Source: Verrucomicrobiia bacterium
Lineage (GTDB): Bacteria; Verrucomicrobiota; Verrucomicrobiia; Limisphaerales; UBA9464
Assembly (NCBI GenBank): GCA_019634635.1
Contig: JAHCBB010000010.1
Span: forward strand, 1 to 64,000
Direction of reading: 5' to 3'
Length of the DNA stretch: 64,000 nt
Part shown: in pieces, positions 37,426 to 47,591 of the stretch
Layout: each line of letters opens with the position of its first letter
Position numbering within the stretch: position 1 is the stretch's first letter
Translations under genes and position numbers: made by a program
Notes under the pieces: model-generated
The model's database searches: none
What the model saw: the letters and a program-made list of their open reading frames with translations, nothing else
What the model was told of the DNA's origin: nothing

Positions 37426-37872
37426 TCACGCCGTGCGACAGCCAAGGGTGAGCAGCACATTGGCCCACAGGGACAGGTCCCCGGTCTGAATCGTGAGCAC
37501 ATGGTCCGGCGACTCCACCGCACGGTAGAAATCCCACTTCTGGATTGGTGCCAGCGACAGGCCCAGACCGGCGGCGGCGATTTCGGCCCGGAATTCGGCC
37601 CAGACCGGCGGCTCGCCGTACGCGGCATACGGATCGTCTGGCGGAATGCCCATCGTGTGAATCTCGTCCACGGGCACCGCGCCGAGCACCGCACGGAGCG
37701 CCTGGAGCACGGTGACGCACCCGGGCGACAGATTCAGCGAGACCACGGTGGCATTGGGCCCCTTCTTGGTGGCCGCCGGGTAGTTACCGTCGGCGATCAG
37801 CACTCGCGAATGGTGGCCGGCACGGCCCAGCACCGCATTGATCTCCGGATGAATCAGGGAGTGCTTCAGCAT
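37426..37872 (-). CDS. RbsD/FucU-family sugar mutarotase
   Basis: A 148-residue protein beginning MLKHSLIHPEINAVLGRAGHH, the RbsD/FucU fold start that carries a catalytic His (HSRVLIADGNYP). The remaining motif GPNATVVSLNLSPG and the C-terminal LSLWANVLLTLGC fit the family. Members interconvert ring forms or anomers of D-ribose or L-fucose; which sugar is used here cannot be settled. The gene is 69 bases upstream of typA on the same strand. Confidence 0.85.
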   Translation of the reverse strand: MLKHSLIHPEINAVLGRAGHHSRVLIADGNYPAATKKGPNATVVSLNLSPGCVTVLQALRAVLGAVPVDEIHTMGIPPDDPYAAYGEPPVWAEFRAEIAAAGLGLSLAPIQKWDFYRAVESPDHVLTIQTGDLSLWANVLLTLGCRTA

Positions 37873-37907
37873 GGGAGGGTCGCCGGTTCCTGTCGTGTGC
37901 CGCAGGG

Positions 37908-38624
37908 TTACTTGAGGTCCTCGCCGGTCCGCAGGCCCCCGATCGTCCAGTCCAGATTGAACTCGCCGTATGGTGCGGTGCGGTTCATGCGGTTGGTCTT
38001 CACATACTCGGAGTGGCCGTCCACAAACAGCAGCGGCCAGCCCCCGCGCCCGTGCGCGAGATTCCGGTCAAACGCATTCCCAAATTCGGGCTCGGCAAAG
38101 CAGCTGGTGATGGCCTTCTTGGAGGGGGAGCCGACTTCGGTCGTCCGTCGCTGCGTCAGGCGGGCTCCCTGGTCGTCGTTGTAGAACTGGTGATAGTAAT
38201 AGTAGGAGTTGCCGAAGAGCAGATCATTGGTCCGGATGCCCCCGTTGCCCGCGCCATGGACCCGCACCCAGGCCACGTTCCACGGGGGTGGCTTGTCGCC
38301 GGGGCACAGGTAGAACGACCGGTTGTTGGTGCTGATGTAGGGATTGAAGAGGTGGAGCAGATCCACGAAGGGCATGTGCGGCCAGGCGCGCCCCGAGTAG
38401 GGGAAGCGGTCCTGGTGATCCCCGGTGTACATCGCCATCGTGACACCGATCTGGCGCAGGTTGGACAGGCAGCGGACGGTCACCCCGCGCATCTTCGCCT
38501 TTCCGAGCGCCGGCAGCAGCATGCCGGCAAGAATCGCGATGATGGCGATGACCACGAGAAGCTCGATGAGCGTAAACGCAAGCGCCACGCGCGCCCCGGG
38601 CCTTCGACAGGATTCCGCGGTCAT
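37908..38624 (-). CDS. prepilin-like protein with N-terminal methylation site (H-X9-DG type)
   Basis: A 238-residue protein with a type IV prepilin-like N-terminus: short basic leader, then [29 protein letters not shown] (quoted in parts: [12 protein letters not shown], then [10 protein letters not shown]). The Phe-Thr-Leu-Ile-Glu site would be cut and methylated by a prepilin peptidase. The C-terminal part has [13 protein letters not shown], the H/DG type seen in large families of Verrucomicrobiota and Planctomycetota. It is likely a pseudopilin or surface protein, with no secretion genes nearby. Confidence 0.88.
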   Translation of the reverse strand: MTAESCRRPGARVALAFTLIELLVVIAIIAILAGMLLPALGKAKMRGVTVRCLSNLRQIGVTMAMYTGDHQDRFPYSGRAWPHMPFVDLLHLFNPYISTNNRSFYLCPGDKPPPWNVAWVRVHGAGNGGIRTNDLLFGNSYYYYHQFYNDDQGARLTQRRTTEVGSPSKKAITSCFAEPEFGNAFDRNLAHGRGGWPLLFVDGHSEYVKTNRMNRTAPYGEFNLDWTIGGLRTGEDLK

Positions 38625-38725
38625 GGGGTGGAGCGTGCCATGTCGCCGGGGGGCTCGTCATCACCGGATTCGATTTCACAGCCGGCGGTGCGGCCTCCGC
38701 CAGCTCCCGCGGATGCATCCCATCA

Positions 38726-40117
38726 TCACTCCCACTCCAGCCGGGACCTGCCCCGCGGAAGATCCAGGCAGGCGGTCATCTCCGGCCCGTTTCGACACCA
38801 GGTGTTGCGCTCGAGAAGGCGGGGTCCGGATACCTCCCGCAAGGGCACCACGTCGCCGGCGCGCCGCAGCTTCAACGGGCCGGTGGGCATGGCGCTCCAG
38901 CGGAGGGTGAGGTCGGGACAGGAAAACGGCGCGTGCAGGGCGAGAGCGCCGGTCTGGTGCGTCAGCGTGGTCAGCTCACGTGCCGCCCAGTACCGGGACA
39001 ACTCGCTGAGCTTCATCCAGTGCAGGTGGTCGTAATGCTCCTTGAGCCGTCGGACGACTTCCTGGAAGACATGAAACCCGGTGTGCAGCCCGTTGAAATA
39101 GAATCCTGTCCAGTGGGCGAGCATCATCGCAGGTTCGCCCCGTCCGATGACCTCGACCAGCCGGCCCGCCTGCCCGTCGGCAGTGATGAAGCGGTCGGCA
39201 CCCTCCGGCTCCGAGTTGTCCCAGCCGCCCGTCCAGTCGCCGGTGCAGGCGATCATGCTGACAACGCAGCGCGGGTCCGGACCCTGAAGTCCGGCCGCGA
39301 GTTCCACCCGCGGCGCAACGCTTTCGTCACCCGTATCGTACAGGTGCCGGAAGTAGTGCGGGATTTCGGCCCCGAAGACCTCCCGGACCGACTGCAGGCT
39401 GGCCTCGGCGAGCTGTGGCAGAGCGCGGGTGCCATAGCCGCCCGGGGTGGTGACCCCCTCGCAGTGGAGTCCGACCTCCTTGAGGATGCGCAGCGCATAC
39501 GCCTGGTAGGCGGCGATTTCGTCCGCGCTGCGTCCCGTGGTCCATTCCCAGTTCTCCATCGTGCGCAGCGAAACCTCCGGGAAGGGGTGTCCGGTGCGCA
39601 GGTCAATGACCCGCGTGTGCGTGACCATTTCCGGATGGAAATCCCAGTTCGGCGCGAGCGTGGTGCGCAACAGGTCCAGGGACTCGTCGAGCTCGCGGCG
39701 GGTCCAGCCGGGCAGCCCGCGGTCAAGTCGTCCGACGCAGGCAGGCTGGGGCACGACACTGTATTTGCCCTTCACCCCCTCAGTGGCGCACCACTCGGCG
39801 AAGGTGCGCACAAACCGGTCGGGGATCTCCACCGGCCACTCGCGCCAGTCGCGGTGATACGCCGGATTGGCGTATCCGAATGCCTCGTCGAACTGCGGCA
39901 TCGCGAACCGGTTCAGGTTCACGAGGCAGGTGGAGTCGTCAATGATGAGGCCCACCGGCACACGGTCCCGCGGGAGCAGCACCCGTACCCCCTCGGACGG
40001 GACGGGACGGTCCCCCGCCGGCTGGGACCAGGAGAGGCCGCCTGCCATGGCACCAGCCCCGCCGGCGGCCTGGCGCAGGAAGCGGCGACGTGAAACAGGG
40101 CGACCGGGTGCAAGCAT
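38726..40117 (-). CDS. Tat-exported polysaccharide-deacetylase-like protein
   Basis: A 463-residue protein with a twin-arginine signal (SRRRFLRQAAGG). A TIM-barrel-like body follows: GLIIDDSTCLVN early on (an acidic DD as in NodB-fold deacetylases), FHPEMVTHTRVIDLRTG (a His-rich motif) and a WTGGWDNSEPEGADRF block. These suggest a divergent carbohydrate deacetylase or related hydrolase acting outside the cytoplasm. The catalytic set does not match classical NodB fully. The gene is 101 bases upstream of the prepilin-like gene. Confidence 0.62.
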   Translation of the reverse strand: MLAPGRPVSRRRFLRQAAGGAGAMAGGLSWSQPAGDRPVPSEGVRVLLPRDRVPVGLIIDDSTCLVNLNRFAMPQFDEAFGYANPAYHRDWREWPVEIPDRFVRTFAEWCATEGVKGKYSVVPQPACVGRLDRGLPGWTRRELDESLDLLRTTLAPNWDFHPEMVTHTRVIDLRTGHPFPEVSLRTMENWEWTTGRSADEIAAYQAYALRILKEVGLHCEGVTTPGGYGTRALPQLAEASLQSVREVFGAEIPHYFRHLYDTGDESVAPRVELAAGLQGPDPRCVVSMIACTGDWTGGWDNSEPEGADRFITADGQAGRLVEVIGRGEPAMMLAHWTGFYFNGLHTGFHVFQEVVRRLKEHYDHLHWMKLSELSRYWAARELTTLTHQTGALALHAPFSCPDLTLRWSAMPTGPLKLRRAGDVVPLREVSGPRLLERNTWCRNGPEMTACLDLPRGRSRLEWE

Positions 40118-40197
40118 GAGTTCCTCCGTCCACGAGCGTGGGCCGGGAGTCCTGATCCGACAAGGATCGACCGGTTGGCGACCTGGACCGGATCGGG

Positions 40198-40620
40198 TCA
40201 GGTCAACACATCAAACCCCTCCAATCTGGCGGCGGTAGCCAACCGGTCATCGGCGCAGACGAACGGAAGGGTGCGGGGATCATGCTGGCAGGCGACCAGG
40301 GCTGCGGCCAGCTGAAGCGCGTCTGCCGCGCGCAGCGGGTGGATGCGGAGCAGGCGAGCGGCCTGCCTGCGGACAGGATCCGCCGGCTCCACCGCCACCC
40401 AGAATTGTTCGAACTGGCGCAGTCGCGCTTCGGCGGCCTCCGCGTCTGCCGCACGCAACGCCCCCTCCCGGACCAGTCGCCGCAGGGCGGAGGCGCACTC
40501 CACCGCGGTTGCCCACCAGACCAAAATGGTGAGGTCAGATCGGAGGAGGTGCTCCCGGGCCGTGGTGGCGGGCTCCTGGACCATCAGGGGCACCAGGGCC
40601 GAGGTGTCCCAAAACTTCAC
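40198..40620 (-). CDS. vapC: VapC-type PIN-domain ribonuclease toxin
   Basis: A 140-residue PIN-domain protein starting at GTG 40620, which overlaps the antitoxin stop as GTGA. Acidic catalytic positions are Asp5 (WDTSAL), Glu41 (VECASAL), Asp100 (RAADALQLAAAL) and Asp124 (CADDRL), the standard PIN set. VapC toxins cut tRNA or rRNA when free of antitoxin. All four acidic residues are present, so the enzyme looks intact. Confidence 0.92.
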   Translation of the reverse strand: MKFWDTSALVPLMVQEPATTAREHLLRSDLTILVWWATAVECASALRRLVREGALRAADAEAAEARLRQFEQFWVAVEPADPVRRQAARLLRIHPLRAADALQLAAALVACQHDPRTLPFVCADDRLATAARLEGFDVLT

Positions 40621-40919
40621 CGATTCTCCTCGCGTTCCGCGATCACGGCGTTGACGCCGCTCCGGCCCGGTTCGAGTCGCGGCGCCGGAAGTGCCCGGAG
40701 CTGTTCGAAGATGGATCCCGCCTGTCGGGGGCGGCGGATGAGTCCCTCACGCTCCAAGGCCGCCAGCCGAAGGTCCTCGGGCAGCGTGTTGGCGATCACC
40801 GGCTCCAAGCGTGCCACCGGAACGTCGCGGTCGAGGATCAGGACGCCGTGGCCCGCCTTGGCCGCCCGGAGGAGTTCGCTCAGATTGTTTTTTGATTCGG
40901 TTACCGTGGCTACTTTCAT
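40617..40919 (-). CDS. Phd/YefM-family antitoxin
   Basis: A 100-residue protein from ATG 40919 (a TTG at 40922 is rejected). The start MKVATVTESKNNLSELLRAAKAG and VLILDRDVPVARLEPV form the Phd/YefM DNA-binding domain. The C-terminal half, rich in Glu and Arg, should wrap the VapC toxin. It overlaps vapC by 4 bases. Autoregulation is expected. On the minus strand a TTGACA-like element lies at 40948-40953, but no good -10 hexamer follows. Confidence 0.88.
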   Translation of the reverse strand: MKVATVTESKNNLSELLRAAKAGHGVLILDRDVPVARLEPVIANTLPEDLRLAALEREGLIRRPRQAGSIFEQLRALPAPRLEPGRSGVNAVIAEREENR

Positions 40920-41071
40920 CAAGCTAGATTGGCCATGTTAAAAAGGGTGTCAAGGCCGTGAGGGCTCGCGGAACCGCCGGAGCTTGCACGGGCGGCAGGG
41001 CTGAGGTTGGGTGACCCGGCCGATGGCGTTGCGGCTGAATTCCGGGAGCGCGGCGTGACGGCGTTGTCCCG

Positions 41072-42241
41072 ATGCCCCTGCGCGTGCTCCAATTGAACAC
41101 CCTCCTGACCGGAGGCGGCACGGATGACCAGTGCGTAAAGCTGGCCGGCGGACTGCACCGCGCGGGCGTGGACGTCCGGATCGCGGGCCCGGCCGGGCGC
41201 GAGTTCGCCGCCGAGGCGCAACGCCTGGGGGTCGCCCTCCACGACACCGGCGCCGAGGGCCCGATCAAGCTGCGCTACATCGCCGTGGTCGCCCGTTGGA
41301 TCCGGCGGTGGCGTCCGGACGTCGTCCATGCCCACCACGGACGCGACTACTGGCCGGCCATCCTGGCCACCCGGCTGTCCGGGAAACGCCCGCGTCTTGT
41401 GTTGTCGCGACATCTGGCCAAGAGCCCGGGTTCGTGGCCCGGACGCCGATTCGTGCTGGGACAATGCGATGCCCTGGTGGCCTGCTCGCACTTCGTGGCC
41501 AGGGTGCTCACGGAGGGGCATGCCGATCCGGAGTCCCCGGAGGTCGAGCGGCATTGGCGTCCTCCGATGTGCGGCGATGCCCGGAAAATTCTCGTCGTAT
41601 ATGGCGGGTTCGAGCTGGACCGGTTTTGTCCGGCGCCATCCCCGGACCCGGCGGTAGGGGCGATGCGACAGCAGTGGGGAGCCGAACCCGGCGACTTTGT
41701 GTTTGGTGTCGTCGGTGGCTTCACGCTTCCGCGGGGCAAGGGGCAGCGGGAATTCCTTGCGGCCGCTGCGCGCATTCGTCCGGCGGTGCCGCGCGCCCGG
41801 TTTGTGATCCTGGGTCGCGGCAGTCTCGGCCCGGTCCTGGAGGCGGATATTCGCAGGCTCGGGCTGGGCAGCGTCGCCTCGCTTCCGGGTCACTGTAGTG
41901 ACATGCCGACGGCCATGAATGCGTTGGACTGCATGGTGCATCCCCAGATTGGCACCGAGGCGATGCCCGGAGTGGTCATCGAGGCGCATGCGTGCGGGCG
42001 TCCAGTGATCGCCTCGTCCCTTGATGGCATTCCGGAAGCATTTGAAATCGGGGGACTCGGCCGTCTGGTGCCTCCCGAGAATGTGGACGCACTGGCCGCC
42101 GCGATGGCCGGCGTGGCGGCCGCGGATCCGCCGTCCCCGGAACTCCGGCACGCCGTCCATCAACGGGTCGCGTCGCGCATGTCGTTGGACCGGTATGCGC
42201 GGGAGATGCTTGAGCTCTATCGGGAGTTGCTTCGGCGGTGA
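41072..42241 (+). CDS. GT4-family glycosyltransferase
   Basis: A 389-residue GT-B enzyme. The N-terminal domain has NTLLTGGGTDDQCVKLAGGL and DVVHAHHGRDYW; the C-terminal donor domain has VVGGFTLPRGKG, VILGRGSLG, VASLPGHCSDMP and the EX7E-like EAMPGVVIEAHACGRPVIAS. It transfers a sugar from a nucleotide donor to an envelope or exopolysaccharide acceptor. A small ORF and a polysaccharide deacetylase follow on the same strand, which suggests a surface glycan role. Confidence 0.9.
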   Translation: MPLRVLQLNTLLTGGGTDDQCVKLAGGLHRAGVDVRIAGPAGREFAAEAQRLGVALHDTGAEGPIKLRYIAVVARWIRRWRPDVVHAHHGRDYWPAILATRLSGKRPRLVLSRHLAKSPGSWPGRRFVLGQCDALVACSHFVARVLTEGHADPESPEVERHWRPPMCGDARKILVVYGGFELDRFCPAPSPDPAVGAMRQQWGAEPGDFVFGVVGGFTLPRGKGQREFLAAAARIRPAVPRARFVILGRGSLGPVLEADIRRLGLGSVASLPGHCSDMPTAMNALDCMVHPQIGTEAMPGVVIEAHACGRPVIASSLDGIPEAFEIGGLGRLVPPENVDALAAAMAGVAAADPPSPELRHAVHQRVASRMSLDRYAREMLELYRELLRR

Positions 42242-42312
42242 TTGCCTTGAGGCCATGAGGCGGGGGCTGGCGCGCCTCGCGGACCTTTCTGCGTTCATGG
42301 CTCCCGGGGGAA

Positions 42313-42510
42313 GTGCTGGCCGACCACAGCGCGCTTGAGCGGATCCCCCTCTGGGGTACGCTCCATTGCGTGCTGTCCATGAAGGATGAGGCGGTCCACC
42401 GCCGCCGGATGTGGTTTCGGGGATCTGCAGAACGCTTCGCCCTGATGGACTGGCTCGAAGCCTGCACGGAGTCGAGGATTCGTCCGGCACCGGGTCCATG
42501 GCCTCTCTGA
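42313..42510 (+). CDS. small ORF between glycosyltransferase and deacetylase, possible damaged or frameshifted gene
   Basis: From GTG 42313 the frame encodes 65 residues, including LERIPLWGTLHCVLSMKDEAVHRRRMWF (quoted in parts: IPLWGTLHCVL, DEAVHRRRMWF) and WLEACTES. Composition is protein-like. Its stop TGA at 42508-42510 overlaps an ATG of the deacetylase as TGATG. An ATG at 42255 opens a different frame that would join this one if a single G were lost in the CCGGGGG run near 42306-42310. It may be a short real gene or the end of a frameshifted one. No family is recognised. Confidence 0.4.
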   Translation: MLADHSALERIPLWGTLHCVLSMKDEAVHRRRMWFRGSAERFALMDWLEACTESRIRPAPGPWPL

Positions 42511-43336
42511 TGTTGCGGCACCCTGGAATGGATGCTTCGGACGGCCATGCGGATCCGGCGTCCGGAGTGCCCGGCTGTTACACCTCGCTGGCGCTGTTCG
42601 CGAACTGGTTCTTGGGGGGCGGGCTTCCCGTGCTCATGTACCACAAGCTGGGACGGTGTCCCCCACGGACCCGGTTGCGGGGTCTGTACGTGGATCCCGC
42701 GTTATTTCACCGGCAGCTGGCGGAGCTGGCGGACGCGGGGTTTCGCTCGGTGGAGCCGGGGGGGGGGCCAGGAGCGGCCGGAAATCCCGGCCGCCAGGTG
42801 GTCCTCACGTTTGATGATGGTTTTGAGAATGTGCTGCGGCTCGGACTCGAGCCGCTGCGGGCGCAGGGAATGTTGGCAATTCAGTACCTGGTGCCCGGAT
42901 TGCTCGGCCGTTCCAATGAATGGGAGCAGCGCGAGGGCGAGGTGTCGGAGCGGTTGATGGATGCCGTCCAGGTCCGGGAATGGTTGGCCGCGGGACACGG
43001 AATCGGGGCGCACACCTGCACGCACCCACGGCTCACAGAGATTCCCCTGAACGAGGCCCGCGAGGAGATTCGGGCCTCAAAAACGATGCTGGAGGATCAA
43101 TTCAACGTTCCGGTCCGGCACTTTTGCTACCCGTACGGCGACTGGAACCCGGCGGTGCGGGATGCCGTGGCCGAGGCGGGTTACGAAACGGCGTGCACCA
43201 CGGCACCCGGGCTGAATCAATCCGGCGGTGATCCCTTCCGGCTCCGGCGTCTGACGGCCCGGCGCACCCCCGTTCAATGGAGAACGCTGGGGACCTGTTT
43301 TCGGTTGTGGCTCGTCGGACGGGGTCAGAAAACCCG

Positions 43337-43340
<4 letters not shown>
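42510..43340 (+). CDS. polysaccharide deacetylase (NodB fold)
   Basis: A 276-residue protein from ATG 42510, chosen for the TGATG overlap with the small ORF; an in-frame ATG at 42498 is an alternative. NodB motifs are clear: LPVLMYHKLG, LTFDDGFEN with the metal-binding Asp pair, HTCTHPRL with the His-x3-His ligands, and CYPYGDWNP. It deacetylates N-acetyl sugars in a cell-wall or exopolysaccharide. It follows the GT4 gene and probably belongs to its transcription unit. Confidence 0.92.
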
Positions 43341-44474
<1,134 letters not shown>

Positions 44475-44494
44475 ACCCACCGCCTGGAGGCTCA

Positions 44495-44545
44495 CGGGCC
44501 GGGAGCGGGGTGAATCCATCCCTCGCCCCGGCCCGCTTTCGTTTT
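44495..44545 (+). terminator. rho-independent terminator after gap
   Basis: A GC-rich hairpin pairs CGGGCCGGG (from 44495) with CCCGGCCCG (to 44535), then CTTTCGTTTT follows. The stem has one bulge. It ends 70 bases after the gap stop and before the convergent subtilase gene. Confidence 0.75.
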
Positions 44546-44578
44546 GGAGGACTCCATCGGCGGGGCCTCCCTGCGCGG

Positions 44579-45976
44579 TCAGGGATTAAAGGGCATCTGG
44601 GTGAGAATCGCCGTGCGGACATCCGCCAGCGGCTTGCCCGTGCGGGCCGCGTAGCCGGCACCCATGCCCGCGGTGAGCGCGGTCGCCGGAGACGTGCCGT
44701 TCACCACCCAGTTCATGCCATTGAAGGGGACCACGCTCGTGCCCGGGGCGCCCACGTCCACATAGCTGCCATAGTTGGCCCAGGGCATGCGCTGTCCGTC
44801 ACGGTTGATCGCGCTGACGGCGATGACTGCCGGATCCGCTGCGGGAAAGAAGGGGGCATCCGTACCGTGGTTGCCCGCCGCGACGAAAACCAGTCCGCCC
44901 TGATTGACGAACGAGCCGAGGGCATCGCTCAGCAGGGGGCTTCCGTTGGGGCCACCGAGGCTCAGACTCAGAATGGACACGCCATCCTGCGCGGCCTGGA
45001 ACACCGCCTGGGTCACGTCAAAGGTCGTGGCAGCCTCGTTGCCCCCGTAGGCATTGTACAACCGGAGGCGAACGGTGGACCCGCCCTCGGAGTTGTCGGC
45101 CATCTCCAGTCCCTTGAGGAAGGTTTCGGCCATGGCCGTGCCGTGCCAGATCCCCTCGTCGGCCGGCTGTCCGGGCACGATGTCCGTCCGGGACAGCACA
45201 AAAGCCTCCCGACCGTTGGAGAGCGGTTGCGCGGCCGTATCAATGATCCCGACCACGAGCTGTTCGCCATCCGGGGCAAACCGGGGCTGGAGGGTGCCGC
45301 CCGCCGCCGCTGCCGGTGTCGCGACGTCGGACGCAGCCTCCGCGGGCAGTTCCCACCGGTAGTTGTTTTCCACCGCGGCCACCTCCTCAAGCAGCGCCTC
45401 CAGTTTGCGGCGGGCTGCCTCGGCCGCCTCCGGGGTCTCGAAGCGCAGGCGGTAGGCGTTGGCCGACGCCAACTTGCCCACCACCACGCCGCCCAGGGAT
45501 TGGGCGAGGGATTCAATGGATCCCTTGAAGCCGGGCTTAAGGCGGACAATCAGTTCGTTGACAATGCGCCCCGCCCTCGGGGGCATCGCAATCCGGCGGG
45601 TGGCCTGGTCGCGATCCGTCCGGTAGATCAGCAGACGGGAAGGACCGGAAGCCTGGGGTTGGAGGGAGAAGTTGAGACCGCCGAGGAGCCGGGTCAGGGC
45701 CTGGCGCGGTGCCAGGTCCGAGAATGTGGCGTGAATGGGCCGGTCGGTTCCCGGTTCCACGTAGACGTCCCAGCCGGTGGCCTCTGCGATGCGCCCAAGC
45801 ACCCGGGTGAGCGGCCAGCCGCTGATCCGGGCATCCACACGGTTGGATGATGCCACCCAGTTGAGCGAAGAGGCCGCGGGATCCTGCGTGGCCCCGCGCA
45901 CCGGAAGGGCAGGGAGGACCGCCAGGGCCACACAGGCGATCAGCCACAGTGGACGTTGACCAAACCGGAGAATCAT
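44579..45976 (-). CDS. secreted subtilase (S8) with an N-terminal secretin/STN-like domain
   Basis: A 465-residue protein from ATG 45976 with a signal peptide (cleavage near VRGA). Residues about 45-110 (RISGWPLTRVLGRIAEATGWDVYVEPG) resemble a secretin/TonB short N-terminal domain. A subtilase domain follows: Asp in VVGIIDTA, His in GIWHGTAMAE and Ser in NGTSPATALTAG. The catalytic triad is complete. SLSLGG and AAGNHGTD are also typical. It probably acts as a periplasmic or surface protease; the substrate is unknown. It converges with gap. Confidence 0.85.
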   Translation of the reverse strand: MILRFGQRPLWLIACVALAVLPALPVRGATQDPAASSLNWVASSNRVDARISGWPLTRVLGRIAEATGWDVYVEPGTDRPIHATFSDLAPRQALTRLLGGLNFSLQPQASGPSRLLIYRTDRDQATRRIAMPPRAGRIVNELIVRLKPGFKGSIESLAQSLGGVVVGKLASANAYRLRFETPEAAEAARRKLEALLEEVAAVENNYRWELPAEAASDVATPAAAAGGTLQPRFAPDGEQLVVGIIDTAAQPLSNGREAFVLSRTDIVPGQPADEGIWHGTAMAETFLKGLEMADNSEGGSTVRLRLYNAYGGNEAATTFDVTQAVFQAAQDGVSILSLSLGGPNGSPLLSDALGSFVNQGGLVFVAAGNHGTDAPFFPAADPAVIAVSAINRDGQRMPWANYGSYVDVGAPGTSVVPFNGMNWVVNGTSPATALTAGMGAGYAARTGKPLADVRTAILTQMPFNP

Positions 45977-46531
45977 TGCGGAGAGGACGCCTTCGCGGCG
46001 GCGCCCGCTAACACAACACCGCGCGGGCCGCGGGGTTGCGCGACCGCTCTTGGTTTGCGGCGAGGAATCATTCATTAAACCGGCGCAGGCTAGGGCGAGG
46101 GACGGAGAGTGACAATGCAGGGCCCGCGAAAATCTGAGCCGTTCTATCCAATCGCCGGGACGGACCGCGTGTCGCGGTCCCCGATCAGGTCCGCGCCTGC
46201 AATGGGTGGGGTTGCCGCACGGTGACGTGGGACCTCGTGGTCCCGGATCTGAATGGGGCTGTCGGCACGCCAGCCCTCCCGGTCGGGAGGGACCACGTTC
46301 CACCGGCGGCCCGGACCGCTTCCGTCGCGATTGTGGACGAGTGCCGGGGAACGCGTGACGCTTCATCACCCGGGCGCTTCCCCCGATCCCCGCAATGACT
46401 CCACGCACCCGGCGGAGCAAATATCGGACGTGCGGAGCCCATCCCTACCGCGGGATCCCGCTCCCGGGAACGGAGCGGACGCCGCCGCCGTTTCCAGTAA
46501 TGCATCGGCGATGAGACCGACCCATCCCTGC
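45977..46531. other. intergenic region with inverted repeats
   Basis: About 555 bases separate the subtilase start from the next plus-strand gene. Two perfect hairpins occur: GGGACC-TCGT-GGTCCC at 46229-46244 and CCCTCCCG-GT-CGGGAGGG at 46274-46291. They share GGGACC/GGTCCC-type sequence with the flank GGGACCACG. They could belong to a dispersed repeat or bind a regulator. No gene was recognised. Confidence 0.5.
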
Positions 46532-47188
46532 ATGTCCCTAAAATCTGTCCTGCGTCCCACCCCTGCCGATCCCTGCCCGTCACCTGCGGCAAAGCCGCCC
46601 AGGGCGGTTCGCTGGCATGGCCGGCAACCGTATTCTGGAATGCTCCTGACCATCCTCTGCCTGGCTGCCGGGCCCTCGCGGGCGGCGTCTCCGGAGGACT
46701 TCGCCGTTCCCTCCGTGCCGGCGGGAAGCACGTTCCAATTGGCCGCCGCCCGGGGCTCGTACGTGGCACTCCATTTCCTCCTCAAGACGGAGTGTCCGAT
46801 CTGCCTGAGACACGTGCGCGAATTTTCCCGCCGTTCCGGAGAGCTGGAGGGAGTCGTTCAGGTCTTTCTCAAGCCGGACAGCGTCGAGGATATCGAACGT
46901 TGGATGAACAGCCTTGGCGACGGTGTTCCGTCGGCCCCGATCATTTATCGCGATGCCGGGGCGGCCCTCGCCCGGGCCTACGGGATTCCGGACGGCTACC
47001 GGTTCCACGGCGAAATCGTTCACTATCCCGCCCTCATCCTGCTCGATCCCGACGGGAAGGAGATTTTTCGTCACGTCGGCAGGAACAACACGGACCGCGT
47101 GAGCTTTGGTCAACTGGCCGAACAGGTGGCTGCGGCGAAGGCGCGCAACGCGGCGACGCCCTCCCCCGCTCCGGCTCCGGCTCCCTGA
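46532..47188 (+). CDS. secreted thioredoxin-fold (redoxin-like) protein
   Basis: From ATG 46532 the protein is 218 residues; ATGs at 46511 and 46640 are alternatives, the last giving a signal peptide with no positive n-region. A hydrophobic stretch MLLTILCLAAGPSRA precedes a redoxin-like domain. A TECPICLRH motif (CxxC, Cys-Pro-Ile-Cys) could form a redox pair. HFLLKT, APIIYRDAGAAL and YPALILLDPDGKEIFRHVG fit the peroxiredoxin/TlpA-like fold. The tail is Pro/Ala-rich. It probably reduces disulfides or peroxides outside the cytoplasm; the partner is unknown. Confidence 0.7.
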   Translation: MSLKSVLRPTPADPCPSPAAKPPRAVRWHGRQPYSGMLLTILCLAAGPSRAASPEDFAVPSVPAGSTFQLAAARGSYVALHFLLKTECPICLRHVREFSRRSGELEGVVQVFLKPDSVEDIERWMNSLGDGVPSAPIIYRDAGAALARAYGIPDGYRFHGEIVHYPALILLDPDGKEIFRHVGRNNTDRVSFGQLAEQVAAAKARNAATPSPAPAPAP

Positions 47189-47303
47189 AGGCGCCTCCCT
47201 TGTGGGTGGCCTTTACCATGCCGATGCCGGGATTTGCCGGAGCGGTCGCTGCACCGGTCGCCAGCGTGGTCCCGCATCGCAAGCCCCCGAAGCGGGGTTG
47301 CGG

Positions 47304-47504
47304 TTACGAACGTTCCTCAAGCCACGCCATCTGGATGTTCTCGAGGATTTTCTCGTTGGATGCCCCCGGGGCATCCGAGAAGTCCTCCAGTTCGCAGACC
47401 ATCGCGTGCAACTTTGGAAAGCTCAGCTTGAGCGGATCTTGATCCGGAAACTTGTCCATCAATGCCCACGCGATTTCATCGGAGTCCTTCCAGGTCAGCT
47501 TCAT
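47304..47504 (-). CDS. iscX: IscX, iron-sulfur assembly adaptor
   Basis: A 66-residue protein from ATG 47504, chosen because an AGGAG lies nine bases upstream; an ATG at 47510 is possible. The C-terminal ELEDFSDAPGASNEKILENIQMAWLEE (quoted in parts: LEDFSDAPGASNEKIL, IQMAWLEE) is diagnostic of IscX, with the start LTWKDSDEIAWAL. IscX binds IscS and modulates cluster assembly. No other isc gene is nearby. It lies 87 bases downstream of xylA on the same strand. Confidence 0.9.
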   Translation of the reverse strand: MKLTWKDSDEIAWALMDKFPDQDPLKLSFPKLHAMVCELEDFSDAPGASNEKILENIQMAWLEERS

Positions 47505-47591
47505 GACCATGGACTCCTCGCGTGCGATGCCCCGGGCGTCAAGCGACCCGGGCAGGGCGCGGCTTCGGCAGGTTGACGGGGGCGTCGCGAG

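Noticed and set aside
34924..38184. 1086-codon plus-strand ORF across the repeats and typA
   Set aside because: It is the antisense of typA and of the repeat array.
40925..40953. Sigma-70 promoter before the Phd-VapC operon
   Set aside because: A TTGACA element is present, but the hexamer at 17 bases spacing matches TATAAT at only two positions.
44579..46420. Upstream start of the subtilase at 46420
   Set aside because: The added 148 residues are Arg/Pro-rich and lack protein-like character; the signal peptide starts at 45976.
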